This document shows, piece after piece, positions 34,605 to 46,442 of a stretch of DNA of 64,000 nt. Numbering within the stretch: the first letter of the stretch is position 1; the number at the start of each line of letters is the position of its first letter. The translations under genes and the position numbers were made by a program. The notes under the pieces are model-generated. The model was not told the DNA's origin, did no database searches, and saw nothing but the letters and a program-made list of their open reading frames with translations. Location of the stretch: contig JAEVLN010000008.1 of the NCBI GenBank assembly GCA_018350325.1, positions 3,057,794 to 3,121,793 of the forward strand, in the 5' to 3' direction. Source of the stretch: Globodera rostochiensis. Lineage: Eukaryota; Nematoda; Chromadorea; Rhabditida; Heteroderidae.

Positions 34605-35985
34605 CTTTTTGAGCCCACTGAGCACCACAATGTATTTAATCCAATGATATAAAGTTGGCAGCAATTGTTTCCATCGTACGGATTTTGAAGTCGTTCAGCG
34701 TCCGAATGACGTCATCGTGTGACAATGTGATTTCCGCGATGCGTTGCTCCCTGAATTGTCTCGAATTTGGGCACGTTCGGTAGAAAAAAGCTCACTGAAG
34801 TTGCTGCTCAGACGGGTTGTTGCCGACGAGATCCTGGATGACACTGCGATAACGCGAGAGGCAGGCGAGTCGGACGACCTCCTTCAGATCGGAGCCGCTC
34901 AACGAATTCGTCTCCTGAGCGATTTTCGCGAAGTTGAAATCGTTCTCCAAATTCTGTTTGCGCAGAATCACACGAAGGATGTGCTCACGAGCGGCCAAGT
35001 CGGGCTTCGGCACGTGCATTCGAAGAGGAAGGCGGCGCATAATTGCTTCGTCTGGCAAAAAATTAATATCCGAAAATACTTGAGGCATTTACCGACGTCT
35101 TGCGGTCGATTGGTGGCACCGATGACGATCACCGTGCTGTCGGAGTTGAGGAAACCGTCCCACAGTGCCATGAACTGCGTCTTCATTATGGCAGAGACCT
35201 CGTGATCAAAATCTTGGCGGGTACGAAGCACAGAATCTGCAAGACAAAGACAAATCAAATTTTGGTGTTTGATCAATCATGAGGTTTTGGGAGCCAAACT
35301 TGACCAAAATCTGGTTTTAATAAAATTATAATCTGTTGCTTACATCAAAGTGAATTATTTGCCCAATTTGTAAAAGTAATACCAATCTCATCGATGAATA
35401 TCACGCACGGTTGAACCTTTTCGGACTAAAAGAAACATTGGTGAACGTGCATTTTTAAAGCAAAAGGACCAACGAAAGTGAACAATGCCTTCGTAAGTTT
35501 AGCTGTTTCACCATAGAACATATCTGAAAAGCGAGGCGATGCACAATTTGCTTAAGAACCGAAAAGGGCCAGGCGGTCTCATTTGCAAATTGTGGACTAA
35601 TTTTGTAAAAAAAAATAATAAAGACCAAACCTTTTGGTTTAACACTCTCACTCAACAAACAAACCAAAAACACCTAGAAAAAGGAGGCTTAACAAACCGT
35701 TAAGGACAGCAATGTCGAAGTTGATGAAGAACGCGTCGACTTTCTTGGCGATTGCACGCGCAATCAGCGTCTTGCCACAACCGGGCGGTCCATGCAGAAG
35801 AACGCCCTTTGGCGGCGTGTACAGCGAAGAAGGAACAATGACTTTGGCGGCCATCAGACGAAGAGGGAAAATAACGTTTTCCTGCAGTTGGTCTAAAATC
35901 GCAGCACAACCGCCGATCTCGTCGATGTCGATGCCTTCGTCCGGCAGTGCTTAAAGTTTCACCCATTTTACCCCTTCAAAATAAT
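34605..35985 (-). repeat. left arm of a ~1.4-kb inverted duplication
   Basis: Nearly identical, on the opposite strand, to about 52850-54245. Identity covers exons and introns of the MSP1-type gene from the intron before [10 protein letters not shown] through the stop codon and about 30 bp of 3' flank. It ends where the flanks diverge after gtgctcagtgggctcaaaaa. The spacer between the arms is about 17 kb. Confidence 0.88.
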
Positions 35986-36339
35986 AAATATCGTTAAACT
36001 ACGAACAGATCATAGCGGCAATGCGCGTCTGAAAGGTAAAATTGGAAGCAATAAACGCTTGAACATGTCGAAACCGACCTCGTAAGAATTGAGGCTGCAT
36101 TTATCAGGATCCAACTTCAGGACCTTCATAAGCTCAATCACCTTAACGGACTCGATTGGTTTTGATCATTTTGGTCCATCAGAACGAACCTTCTTTTTCG
36201 CGTTCTTTTGAGCCTCATAGTTTGGGTCCATTATCCGTTCTAACGCTCTGGACAAAATGAATGCAGCAATGGCGGCCGATGCGCAAGCGCCAATCGTCTT
36301 GATTATTGCTGACGACAAATTGAAATCACTGCTGCTCAT
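34636..36339 (-). CDS. MSP1/ATAD1-like AAA ATPase, copy 1
   Basis: Membrane-anchored AAA ATPase of the MSP1/ATAD1 family, which extracts mislocalised tail-anchored proteins from the outer mitochondrial membrane. The ATG at 36339 opens [20 protein letters not shown], followed by a transmembrane helix ([13 protein letters not shown]), then [20 protein letters not shown]. The AAA core reads [32 protein letters not shown] with Walker [18 protein letters not shown], an exon with [16 protein letters not shown] (pore-loop region), Walker [30 protein letters not shown] and [20 protein letters not shown]. It stops at 34636 after ANFISLD. All catalytic motifs are intact. The 3' two-thirds nearly matches copy 2. 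Known differences are DFDHE versus HFDHE and LENDF versus LVNDF. The first two exons are clearly diverged. Confidence 0.9.
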
Positions 36340-36787
36340 TTTTTATAACTATTATAAAGACACAAACGCGATAAATCTGATGTGATTTTAAACTTTGTAA
36401 AAGAAAAGTGGGTTCCAATTTTCCACTAAAAACTGCCCTAAATAACGCCAGCAGCCGAACCCTTCCAAGCTCGACCTTTTTGGTAAGAAAATTTTGATCA
36501 TATTGTATAAAAAAATTCAGATCCCGATCCGGTATTCTCACTGTTCCTATTTCCAGTAAAAATAGCATACAAACAAATTCAATGATTGTTAAAAGTTTGC
36601 GTAAAACTAATGCAACGCAAAAAACAACAACAAAGCAAACAAATCTGTCTGTAGCACACTAATAACAATGTTTTATCAAGCAATTGATTAAAACAATAGT
36701 GGTTGTTCAACAATTACTCGCTCAACTCCATCAATCATCCAACAACAATAAAAAATCAATGATCGTTTTTTTATTCGTCTCCACTTT
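36340..36787. other. AT-rich intergenic region
   Basis: Between the 5' side of MSP1 copy 1 and the 3' end of RACK1, both minus strand. Nothing was recognised. Confidence 0.5.
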
Positions 36788-38532
36788 TCATGCGCTAGCA
36801 ATGCGCCACACACGAATGATGTTGTCAGTGTAGCCGGCGAACAACGTTTGCCCGTCAGTGGACCAGGCCAACGAGACACACTGAGGGCACGACTTTTTGG
36901 AAATACGTGTCAGATTTGTGCCGGTGCTTGCGATGTCCAGCTTCAGCTCGTCCACCACTGTTTTGTTCTCCAGATCCCAAATTTTCACCACCGGGCCCAC
37001 CGCGGCGCACAGCCAGTAGCGGTTTGGCGAGAAGGCGAGCGCGTTGATCACGTCGTTGCCGCCCAAAGTGTACAAGTGCTTGCCGTCGTTTAGGTCCCAC
37101 AACATTGCCGAACCGTCCTAGAGGAGACAGCGATTTAAGGATATTTTCTGAATGAATTTCTTTCATTTTTTCCAAAAAAGTAGTTTCTTGGAAGAACACG
37201 TCCCCATCAGTCACCCGGTCAATCTCACGCAAAAATATATTAAACGATGGCTAATTAAACTTGCATCCAAATCCAACAACCTTGCCTCCAGATGCGCAAA
37301 GAGAGCCGTCAGGTGACACAGTGACCGAGTTGATGAAGCCGGTGTGTCCAAAGTGGTTGGTCTTCAGACGGCATGTGGCCAAATTCCACACCTTCACAAT
37401 TTTGTCCCAGCCGGCGGATACAATCACCGGATTGGCATGCGAAGGCGAAAATCGCACGGTGGACACCCAATCGGTGTGGCACTCTTCCTGAATTAAATGA
37501 AAATTAAAAACCGGCACTCCCTTAATTTATTCTAGCAGGCGTTTGTTCTGGATTTTAATGGATTCAAAATCCTGAAAAATTCAGCTGAATCAAAGATTCA
37601 GATCCGGTTAGCTCGTATAATCCATACGGCAACAACAGTCCGCAATTTTTTTCCCGAAGCATTTTTGTTCAAATTCGTTGCATTTATGAATAAAATAAAT
37701 ACCACAATGGAATGTTTGCATTGGGCAAGCGTGTTCCACAGTTTGATCTTTTTGTCACGCGAGCCGGACACAATCTGACGGTTGTCGGCGGAGAATGCGA
37801 CGGACAGCACATCCTGACTGTGCGAAACGAACTGACGTGTTGTTTGGCCTCTTAAATGAGAGTTACGTTCAACATTTTCTTGTAATCAGAGCTTAACGCG
37901 GTGCTTTCAGTTTCGAGCTCAGTGTCATTTATTCGCAAAATTTGCATATTTTGTTTTGAAACAAAAAAAGATTGAGCATAGTTGCAAAAAAAAATCCAAT
38001 ATTGAAACTTGGATTGACTCTTTAAGACTGTTAATTCGGTAATAGTGCAGAACATTGGTCCCACAAAAAAAAGGGGTTTATGAGGGTTTTACGCATTTTT
38101 TTTTTGTGAAAAGATCTATGGATTTCCATCAATCAATAACGCTCATTAGTCCTAAACGAAAACAAAAAAAAAACCATGTGTAAACAAAACGGACGTGTTC
38201 AGGTCCCAAAGACGCAAAGTTTTGTCCCACGAGCCGGACAATGCGTACTGTCCGTCCGAGGACATCACAACATCGGAGACGAAATGTCCATGGCCGTGCA
38301 AAGATTTGATCGGTTTGCCGGTCAACACCGACCCGCTCTCATCAAGCGTCCACACAACGATGGTTTTGTCTGAAAAAGAGTGGGATAATATGAAAATGTT
38401 TTGTCATTTCACTCAACATCAACCTCTTGAGGACGACACCAACATGTTCTTGTTCAACGGATTGGTGGCAATTTGGGTGACCCATCCGTTGTGGCCACGG
38501 AGAGAACCCTCCAGCTTCATTTGTTCACCCAT
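36788..38532 (-). CDS. rack-1: RACK1-like seven-WD40-repeat ribosomal scaffold protein
   Basis: Receptor for activated C kinase 1, a beta-propeller on the small ribosomal subunit. The minus-strand ATG at 38532 starts [20 protein letters not shown]. The following exons give [40 protein letters not shown] then [14 protein letters not shown] (about 38200-38350), [20 protein letters not shown] (37750), [12 protein letters not shown] and [20 protein letters not shown] (37280-37480), and [58 protein letters not shown] (36790-37110), stopping at 36788. The repeat count and end match RACK1. A short in-frame insertion ([12 protein letters not shown]) lies in the last blade. Confidence 0.93.
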
Positions 38533-39107
38533 CTTTCACGAATATATGTTGAGAAGATATTATGTGGGTAAAAGTAAGCAAGCAACACTGAAAATACGAC
38601 GTAAAAACCTCACCTAGTCGTTTACCTGATCATATCTTTTAAGTAATGCCCAGCGAAAGTTAAAGTCCGGATTAGAAAATTCTGTTTCAAAAATCTTTCG
38701 TTCGGATAACCGAAAAGTTTTTGGTTCGGTAACCAAAGAATGTAGGAAACGACAACACTAATCTAGATCGTGTCCGCGTTCGTGTGTCCAACATTTTTGT
38801 AAGCGAATCATTTACTAGTTTTCTTTTTGGCGTTTTGTTTTTTGCACAAAAGTTTGTGCATTTTGTTGTTTTTGTCGCCCACGTAAAGCTTGTAGAGAAG
38901 GAGATTTGCTTGCGACCTATATATGTAGATTGCTAGAGGTTCATGAGATTTTTTAACAAAAAGAAATGTTCACTTTAGGCATTTCGGGGCCGTAGCCAGC
39001 TTTGGATTTGGGGGGGGGGGAGGGGCAAAAAATGCCAATTTCATTATTCTTTTGGTTAATTTCTTCGGTTTTGCAGTTTTCCCACATCACAGATCATTTT
39101 AAAACAT
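38533..39107. other. divergent intergenic region
   Basis: Between RACK1 (-) and the snRNP gene (+), so it should hold both promoters. It contains a ggttcgg/ccgaa inverted motif near 38700-38740 and a poly-G run near 39010. An acceptor-like cacatcacag lies about 17 bp before the next ATG. Confidence 0.5.
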
Positions 39108-40229
39108 ATGGCTGACGTTAAGCCCAATCACACGTTGTACATCAACAACCTGAATGAGAAAGTGAAGAAAGATGGTAATTGTTTTTCCTTTTTTTTTTCT
39201 TCTCACTGATGCATTGTTAAATTGCAGAGCTGAAGAAGGCGTTGTATGCGATTTTCTCCCAGTTTGGGCAAATCATTGACATTTTGGCGTTCAAACACAT
39301 TAAAATGCGTGGACAGGCCCACGTGATCTTCAAGGAGATCAATTCGTCCGCCACCGCTCTGCGATCCATGCAAGGCTTTCCCTTCTATGACAAGCCGATG
39401 CGCATCCAATTCACCAGGGAAGACTCGGATGTGATCGCAAAAGCGAAAGGCACTTTTGTTGAACGGTTTGTGAATGATTTGTTTCCTTTAATATGCATTC
39501 TGATGGGGCGGGCTTATTGTTAGAAAAAGAACATATTAGTACAATTCCGAACGAGTATACGAACAATTTTGAAAATTGATTCTATATTACAAAATCGTTC
39601 GTTCAAAATGCTTCTAAGGACAACGGATAAGCGAACGAATGAATTGTTAATTTTGATTGATTTTATGACGTAAAAATTTATCGAAACAAGAAAAAAACTG
39701 TTCGTACGCTCGTTCGGAGTTGGTCAAAAAAGGTCCGATTTTTTTTCTTGTTACGGACTTTGGCCAATGCTATAATGGTGAGAGTAAAGTCCTAAGGCTT
39801 AGTCCTCATTGTTGAAGGCCCAAGAAGAACATAGCCGTGCCGAAGAAGAAGAAGAAGCTCGCCGAGGGTCCGACCAAAAAGAGCAAAACGCCCGGCAAAG
39901 AGGGCCAACAACGTTCGACCGCTCCGCCTAACAAAATTCTGTTCCTCACCAATTTGCCGCCCGAGTGCACGGAGGAAATGTTGCGCGTTGTGTTCCATCC
40001 GTAGGTTTTTTACATTTGTTGGAAAATCCGACGCATTTTGATTTTATGGACATTTTAAATTTTGTTTAGTTTTCCCGGACTGCGCGACATTCGTCAAGTG
40101 CCCAACCGTACGGACATTGCATTTGTCGAGTTTGGCAGCGAAAATGAGGCAACCAATGCGAAAAAAGCGTTGAACAACTTCAAAATCACCCCAACTAATG
40201 CAATGCGTGTGGAATATGCGAATAAATGA
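39108..40229 (+). CDS. U1A/U2B''-type spliceosomal snRNP protein, two RRMs
   Basis: RNA-binding protein of U1 and/or U2 snRNP. Exons: 39108-39171, about 39228-39465, about 39817-40001 and 40071-40229. The ATG at 39108 gives [20 protein letters not shown] with RNP2 LYINNL. RNP1 is RGQAHVIF, followed by [20 protein letters not shown] and [13 protein letters not shown]. The linker is basic ([20 protein letters not shown]). RRM2 reads [20 protein letters not shown] and [20 protein letters not shown], ending RVEYANK. Length and two-RRM layout match U1A/U2B''/SNF. Sequence alone does not separate U1A from U2B''. Confidence 0.92.
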
Positions 40230-41386
40230 GTGGCAAATTCGATCATTTTTGTTGTTATTTGATCTTTTGTGTCTGTTGGCGAAGAAGTTTTGTTTGCCAT
40301 CTCGTTCTTTCTCCCTCCTCTATCAAATTCAAACATTTTTCATTTTTTTGTTCCATGTTCGACGGCTACAGCATTAGCTTCCTTGGCAAATTGAACTCCA
40401 ATTTTCATCATTTAATAAAGATTTGACCACACCCTGTTCATCTGCTTAAACTGGGCTCCTGACCAAATGTGCATTCTAGGGATGGACGAGGGTCTCGGCG
40501 CTTGGCTCGAGAAATTTCTCAATATTTTTTTGGTCTAAGTCTCGGGTGTCATAATATTCCACAGATTTTGCATTTCTTCACGGGTTTGGGCATCGGGGTA
40601 AAAGGATAACTTATTTGTTAGTTACCCCAATTTTTTTAGAATTCTAAGAGACATCGTTATGGTAAAAATATTCTACCACCAAATTGGAAAGAATATGATG
40701 TTTTTACCAAAAAATCTTTATTTTACTGTATTTTGTTGAACAATTTTGTCGAAAAATCATATTTTATGTTCATTTTTAAGTAACAACATTATGCCAAATT
40801 TTTCAAAAATTGTTGAGGATTCTTTTGAAATTTTCATTCATTTTCCAAAAACCACAAAAAACGACAAAAAGTATCATTGGATTATCGAAAACTCACAAAA
40901 AGATGCTAAAGCATCTGAGATTTACTCAATTACATTACTTGTTCTGGCACGACGATTTGAAATTTGTTAATACGGCATTTTGCCGTTTTCGGTGAACGGC
41001 TGCAAATAATGCCACCATTCTCCAATACATATTTGCTTCACATTTGTATTTAGTGCTCTAACACAAAAACTAAAATCAAACATTATTGATTGTGTTTGTT
41101 CTTTCAAAGGGGTCAATAGACGGGGTAAATCCATCTTATCCATTAAAAGTTCCAACTAAACAAAATAAAGCTTTAGTGCCATTAGAAAAGCTTCAATCGA
41201 GTAGAAGATATACATATCAGCACGGTTCGAGCTGTTCAAAGCATTTCTGAAAAGTTTTATATTTGTGAAACTGCAAAAACTTTTAATGGATGAGATATGG
41301 GTGGGATCCCAAAAGAATCATGGATATAACGCTTCTGCCATAGTAGCAAAACATCTGCATTTCTTTGTTCAGTGAACGTTTGCAAA
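40230..41386. other. intergenic region of about 1.15 kb
   Basis: AT-rich with no recognisable gene. Near 40477-40545 the motifs agggatgg and gtctcgg occur. They resemble fragments of the miniature elements seen elsewhere in the window, but no matching end was found. Confidence 0.45.
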
Positions 41387-44165
41387 ATGTTGCTTAAATT
41401 CCCAACTGTTGCGCGTTTCTGCAGCTCCCGTTCTTTGGTAACATTTAATCATGCAAAATGTTTTGAAGTTTTAATTTTTTTTACTCACTAAGTCCCAATT
41501 GCCAAATACACATGAAGTGTTGCGGGACCGTGGCGACGCCGCCGAGCTGAGTCAGCTGAAGAACGGTTTCCGTGTCGCTACCTTTGACAACGGCCGTCCT
41601 ACCACAACGGTACGCGGCACTTTCATTCAATTTTATAAATTCTTGCATTTTTTCTCAAAAACAGATCGGCGTCTGGCTGAACGCGGGGTCGAGAAGCGAA
41701 AGCGTAGCGAACAGCGGCGTGTCCGCGTTCTTCGAGGGCTTAGTGCACAAGGTTTTTATTTAATTGGACGCTTAATTGTCTCTTTTCGGTGGTCATTAAT
41801 TGTTTAATGGTGTCTCTTTTCGGAGGCCATTAATTGTTCAAATACCGCCACTTTAAGGGCTCTCAAATTAATTTTTAGGGGTCGAAGAAACGCAATTCGC
41901 TGCAACTCCAAACGGAGTTGGCCAAACTCGGCGCACACCTGCGATCATTCACCTCGCGAGAGCATTCGGCTTTCTTTGTGGAGTGCCTCAAGTCGGACAC
42001 GGACAAAGGTTTTTTCAATCATAAGTTTGTTGCGCAAAAATTGTCGTATTAATTTAATTTTTGACTTTGTTGACTCTTTATTTTTGGTTTGCCTTTGATC
42101 TGCAAAATCTTCTTCTTTAGTCGTTGAACTGCTTGCGGACGCGGTGCTCAACGTTAACACGGAGGCGTCCAAAATCGAGGAGCAACGCGCCGTGGCGTTG
42201 GATCGGCTGGAGAAGGCGGAGAAAGGCAACATTCGCGGCTCTGTGTTCGACAATTTGCACGCCACCGCGTTCCAAGGCACGCCGCTCGGACTGTCGCCGC
42301 TGGGGACCACAAACTCGCTGAAGTCGGTGGAGCACACTTTGGGGAATTTTTTTCTTGAAAAACTGACCCTAATTTGCTTTTTAAACATCTTTTTTAATCT
42401 TTCTTTTTCCTACACAGGGAAATGAACAAGGAGACGGTGTCCAACTTTGTCGACGACATTTTGAAGGCGAGTGGAATGGTGCTGACCGCCGTTGGCGGGG
42501 TGGACCACGAGAAGATCAGCAAATTGGTCGGTTTGGACATTTTGCAGAACTCCCCTAATTAACTGATGGTTAGACTAGATTAACCTTTTTTATGGCCATA
42601 TTTTAAATTTTTAATACAAATAACTTTTACTCTTATGCACAGTCCGATTCATTTCAGAGTCCAAAGAGAAAATTCCAATAAGGATCATTTTTCAATTATT
42701 TCCACCCACGCGCAGGCCGAACAACACTTTGGCCATCTTGGCAATACTTACGCGCGCAAAGTGTTGCCACACGTGGCACCGATGAATCACACCGGACACG
42801 AGAACATCCACACGCGGGGGTACCGGTTCAGCGGTGGCGAGTTCCACTACCGTGACGACTACTACCCGGCCATGTACGGCGCCGTGGCGGTGGAGGGCAT
42901 TGGCAGAGGCCATCTTGATTACATCGCAATGCTGGTAGGTGGTGATCGAAGGTCGTGACTGATCCAGGTCAACATTTTGGGGCAGGGGGGTGGTGTTGGG
43001 TGTGGCGTCGGCGGTAGAGCAACAAAAAAATGGGAAGAATCTCGCAAGCGGCTCTTTTATGGCATATTTAAACATTAGGGGGCGGGTTGACGGTGCCAAT
43101 ATTACGGGAAAATTTTTTCCCTTTTTCTGTTGGGAAAATTTTATTAGCCTCCTCCCGTCCAGACAGCATCCCAAATTCAGTAGATTTGACTCCATGGCAT
43201 ATTTTGATTCGTATACTTTACAGGTGGCAAATTCATGTGTCGGCAAATGGGATCGTTCCTTTGCGGCGTCGTTTAACGCCCCGTCACCGATCATTCAAAA
43301 TGTGGCCAGCAATGACGACTTGTTGGCATTTGAGAACTTCAACATCAGCTACGATATCACCGGGTCGGCAGAATTTTAATTTGCATAATTCTGGCTCTTC
43401 AAAAAATTTGATTTTTCAAATTGTCCTAGGATTCTTAAACAAATAATCGTTTTGCCACAATTTAAGTCTGTTTGGCTTCTACATTGTGATGAAGGGGGAG
43501 GATGACGAATTTTCGGGTTCCGCAACGCGTGCCATTCTGCGCGCGTATAAGCATTTGGCAATGGGCATCACCGATGAGGAGGTGGACGGGGCGAAGAACG
43601 CGCTGAAGACCAACCTGTTCCTGGGCCTGGAGAACAACTCACAACTTGCTAATCACATTGCGTTGGAAGTGAGCGAACAATTTCTTTTGGAGTGGGCGGG
43701 GTGAGGGCAGGGCAGCGCGCAATTTCCTTATTTTAGGTGCTGAGCAGCGGCAAAATCACTCCCCTCCACGAATTGGAGCGTCGCATTCACTTCGTCGACG
43801 CGGGCGCTGTAAAGGAGGCGGTCTCTCGACACGTTTATGACCGGGACATTGCGGTGGCGGCAATCGGTAATGGGAGAACAACACCAAAAATGCCACGAAA
43901 AAGGCTTCGTCCGCTTAACCTCCGTATTGGATAAAAGACTTTTCAACGAAAGGACAGCCATTTTTGTGGAAATTCAGGGTTCTGACTCTCGTGGCACAAG
44001 TTACTAAATTCTAGGCTGTTCAAGATCATGTTCTGTTCTATTTTATATATTAGTCTTGGGTGTTTTGAAACACAAAACAATAATTCGGTAAAATTTGCAG
44101 GTCGGATCGAGGCGTTCACCCCCTATTTCGAGTTGCGCTACGCCATGAGTTGGTGGCGTCTGTGA
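41387..44165 (+). CDS. ucr-1: cytochrome bc1 complex core protein 1 (UQCRC1-like, M16 family)
   Basis: Matrix-side core subunit of respiratory complex III. The ATG at 41387 begins MLLKFPTVARFCSSRSL, a plausible mitochondrial targeting peptide, followed by SQLPNTHEVL and NGFRVATFDNGRPTT. The M16 N-terminal domain reads IGVWLNAGSRSESVANSGVS then AFFEGLVHKGSKKR, LGAHLRSFTSREHSAFFVEC, VFDNLHATAFQGTPLGLSPL. The C-terminal half shows YRFSGGEFHYRDDYYPAMYG, GFYIVMKGEDDE, TDEEVDGAKNALKTNLFLGL and IGRIEAFTPYFELRYAMSWW, stopping at 44165. The catalytic HXXEH of processing peptidase beta is absent: the aligned stretch is AFFEGL. This favours the structural core-1 subunit over MPPB. One junction (42332-42417) needs a GC donor to stay in frame. 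Confidence 0.88.
42332..42417 (+). other. possible GC-AG intron in the core protein 1 gene
   Basis: Keeping the frame from LKSVE into EMNKETVSNFV requires the donor gtgga|gcacac and acceptor tacacag|ggaaatg. The nearest GT donor, 8 nt upstream, gives the wrong phase. A sequencing or assembly error is the alternative. Confidence 0.45.
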
Positions 44166-45479
44166 GACGGAAAAGAAACGTCCATAACTGGTCGGATGAC
44201 AATAAGCGATTATATATATTTAGTGCATAAAATAGGCTACAATTTACTGTTTTCTGAATGATTTTATTGTTCTTTTTTAATTCTTGAAAAAAAGTGCTAA
44301 ATTAATTTTGCCAAATTGAATTGTTAAATGTGTAGCTTTAGACCAAATTTCGGTATTTGTACCATCGATGGTGGAAACATTTTAATCGAAATTAACATTT
44401 GACAAAAAAAAGATACTTGTAAGAAAATCACACATATTAGGGAGAGGTAAATCACATTTGTTGGCGGGACGAATCAAATTTATAAATAAGTCAATTTGTC
44501 AAAGGAAATAAATAAAATTAAAAAAAATATATTAGTTTTTGAGTTTATAGGCGAAATCATACAATTCGACGGCCCATTGGCCATTAGGGATGCTCAAGAC
44601 CCATTTCCCCAGACTTGAGAAGATTTGCCCTAAGCTATGGCCCCGAGACTCATAAAACAACCGACTTTTTCTCGACGCGAGCATCCTCACTTTGCATTAG
44701 CTTCATGACCAAAATGCTTTCTAAACTTCGAATTATTAAATAAATTAATTTCTGACCAAAACTTTTAATCAATTTTTCTAAAAATTTTCGGCGGCGCCTT
44801 TTGGTACCGCCAGCCCTCCTGCCAAAAAACCACCATAATTTGTGAGTGGGAACGGAACCGGATGTCAGCAGTCAATCCCCAAAAACTGCTAGCTGCGGAC
44901 GATTCAAAAAAGGTGATTTGGTCGATCATTCATTCACCCGTCCATTCATTCAATTCATTTACTTGTTGATCGATGATGCATGGCGGCCGGGCGTACTTCT
45001 CGGAATCGCTGCTCGCTGGCACGCATTGTCAGCCGATCCGTCACTGCACAATTACTCATTCATTCATTCACCCAAATCATCATCAATCTTCCCCCTCATT
45101 TGATTATTTATGCGGCGTGATTACCCACCCGTCCCGCCACATTTGTTTGTTGTACTCCTTGCCCTCCTCCTCCCCCAATCCGGACACTTTCTTCCCTTTC
45201 ATCGGCTCTCCTAATCACCACCAATCTTTCCCGCAAGCAATGCTTCTTCCGGTTGTCAGCAATTTCAATTGTGTGAAAAGTGAGTGTTTTTGTTTGTGAT
45301 GCTTTTCCCATTCTTTCTGACAACCAATAAAAGTACAAAAGTGGCCAAAGGGTCCGGGCACTTCCAGCAGGTCGAAACTCCATTCAATTGATCATATATT
45401 TTGTACTTCGCTGTGGTGTGTTGAGGAGCACCGACCCCCCGGGGGGCGGGGACCAGTAGGACGGGGTAATATAAATACC
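44166..45479. other. long intergenic region
   Basis: No gene is supported. It includes attcattcattc-type microsatellite sequence at about 44925-45090 and a candidate short leader exon near 45240-45280 (MLLPVVSNFNCVK, donor gtgagt) that could not be joined in frame to a downstream gene. Confidence 0.45.
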
Positions 45480-45577
45480 AGAGCCCGGAAGGATTTTCCA
45501 GGATTCCTGGTCCCGGAATCCTGGTAAATCAGGATTTGTTCATTCATTTCCAAAATCCTAATCCGGGACCGGGCTCT
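45480..45577. mobile_element. short inverted-repeat element
   Basis: Begins agagcccgg and ends ccgggctct, a perfect 9-bp inverted repeat, with a palindromic GGATTCCTGG/CCGGAATCC-type interior, 98 bp in all. No convincing target-site duplication was found, so it could be a simple palindrome rather than a transposon remnant. Confidence 0.45.
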
Positions 45578-45799
45578 AATAAATAGTAACAAATAAGCGG
45601 AATTGTTGTCGGATCGAAGGTTCAGGGGGTCGGAGGGCCGCGGGGGGAAGCCGTCGGGCGCGATATTCGGCGGACGTGGGCCTTCGGGGGGCGTCGAAAA
45701 GCTCCATTCTTTACTTTGATGTTTTAGCTGACCCAAAACCGGCATCGATTCGGTCATCAAAATATCGGATTGGACTTTTGCTTGAAAACAGACAAACTT

Positions 45800-46344
45800 T
45801 TGACGCAAAACTGGATCGGATTTTCTCATTTAACTGATTCCAGCGAACAAATTGTACGCAAAACTCGACATTCTTTCCGGTTAGATTTGGAACGGTTACT
45901 GCTGCTAATTGGCGCCATTCTTCTGCTGTCCGTCTCCACTTCACACTGTGTACAGCAACAGCAGCAGCAGCATGTTTTGCACAAACGCCAGACCTTTCAC
46001 TACCCAGAAGAGTTGAAGGAGTACGCGCAGAACTACCACACGGGCACCCGGGTCATCCACGGCACGCTTGGCCGCTTCGCGCCTCAGGATTGGCCTGCTT
46101 GGTCAGAGAAGGCGGGGGGGGGGGGGAATTGGCGCCGAAGGGGCAAAAAATCTGTTGAGTCCGGAAATTTTGTTTTTGGCCCGGTACGGGAGTCTGAAAT
46201 TTCAAAATTTCCATTGCTTTTCTGTGCAGGTACACGCGAACGATGATGAAGTGGAACGGCGAGTCGCGCATGTCCCCGTATTCGCCCAACGACGTGCAGT
46301 ACCGAGCGTGGAGAATAAATCGAATTCTCAGCGAACAGCCATAG
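45800..46344 (+). CDS. small secreted protein with a dibasic processing site (start unresolved)
   Basis: Two exons join cleanly: one ends at 46101 (phase 2, GT donor) and the other is 46230-46344. The predicted product contains a hydrophobic core typical of a signal sequence (LERLLLLIGAILLLSVSTSH), a run of six Gln, and then HKRQTFHYPEELKEYAQNYH. The Lys-Arg could be a proprotein-convertase site exposing an N-terminal Gln. The rest reads GRFAPQDWPAWYTRTMMKWN and SPYSPNDVQYRAWRINRILS, ending EQP. No ATG lies in frame at the beginning of the visible exon, so an upstream exon is missing and 45800 is only a nominal edge. The second exon preserves an ordinary coding frame to a stop. Family not recognised. 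A neuropeptide-like or other short secreted protein is possible. Confidence 0.5.
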
Positions 46345-46442
46345 AAAACCAATCAAATTAAATTACCTATGAACATATCGATTCTTGACTGTGATTTTGT
46401 CGTGCCCAACTTCCTTTTTTCCCGATCCTAAATCCTCGGAAA

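Noticed and set aside
41387..44165. Mitochondrial processing peptidase beta
   Set aside because: The HXXEH metal site is missing, and the sequence around VHKGSKKR fits core protein 1 better.
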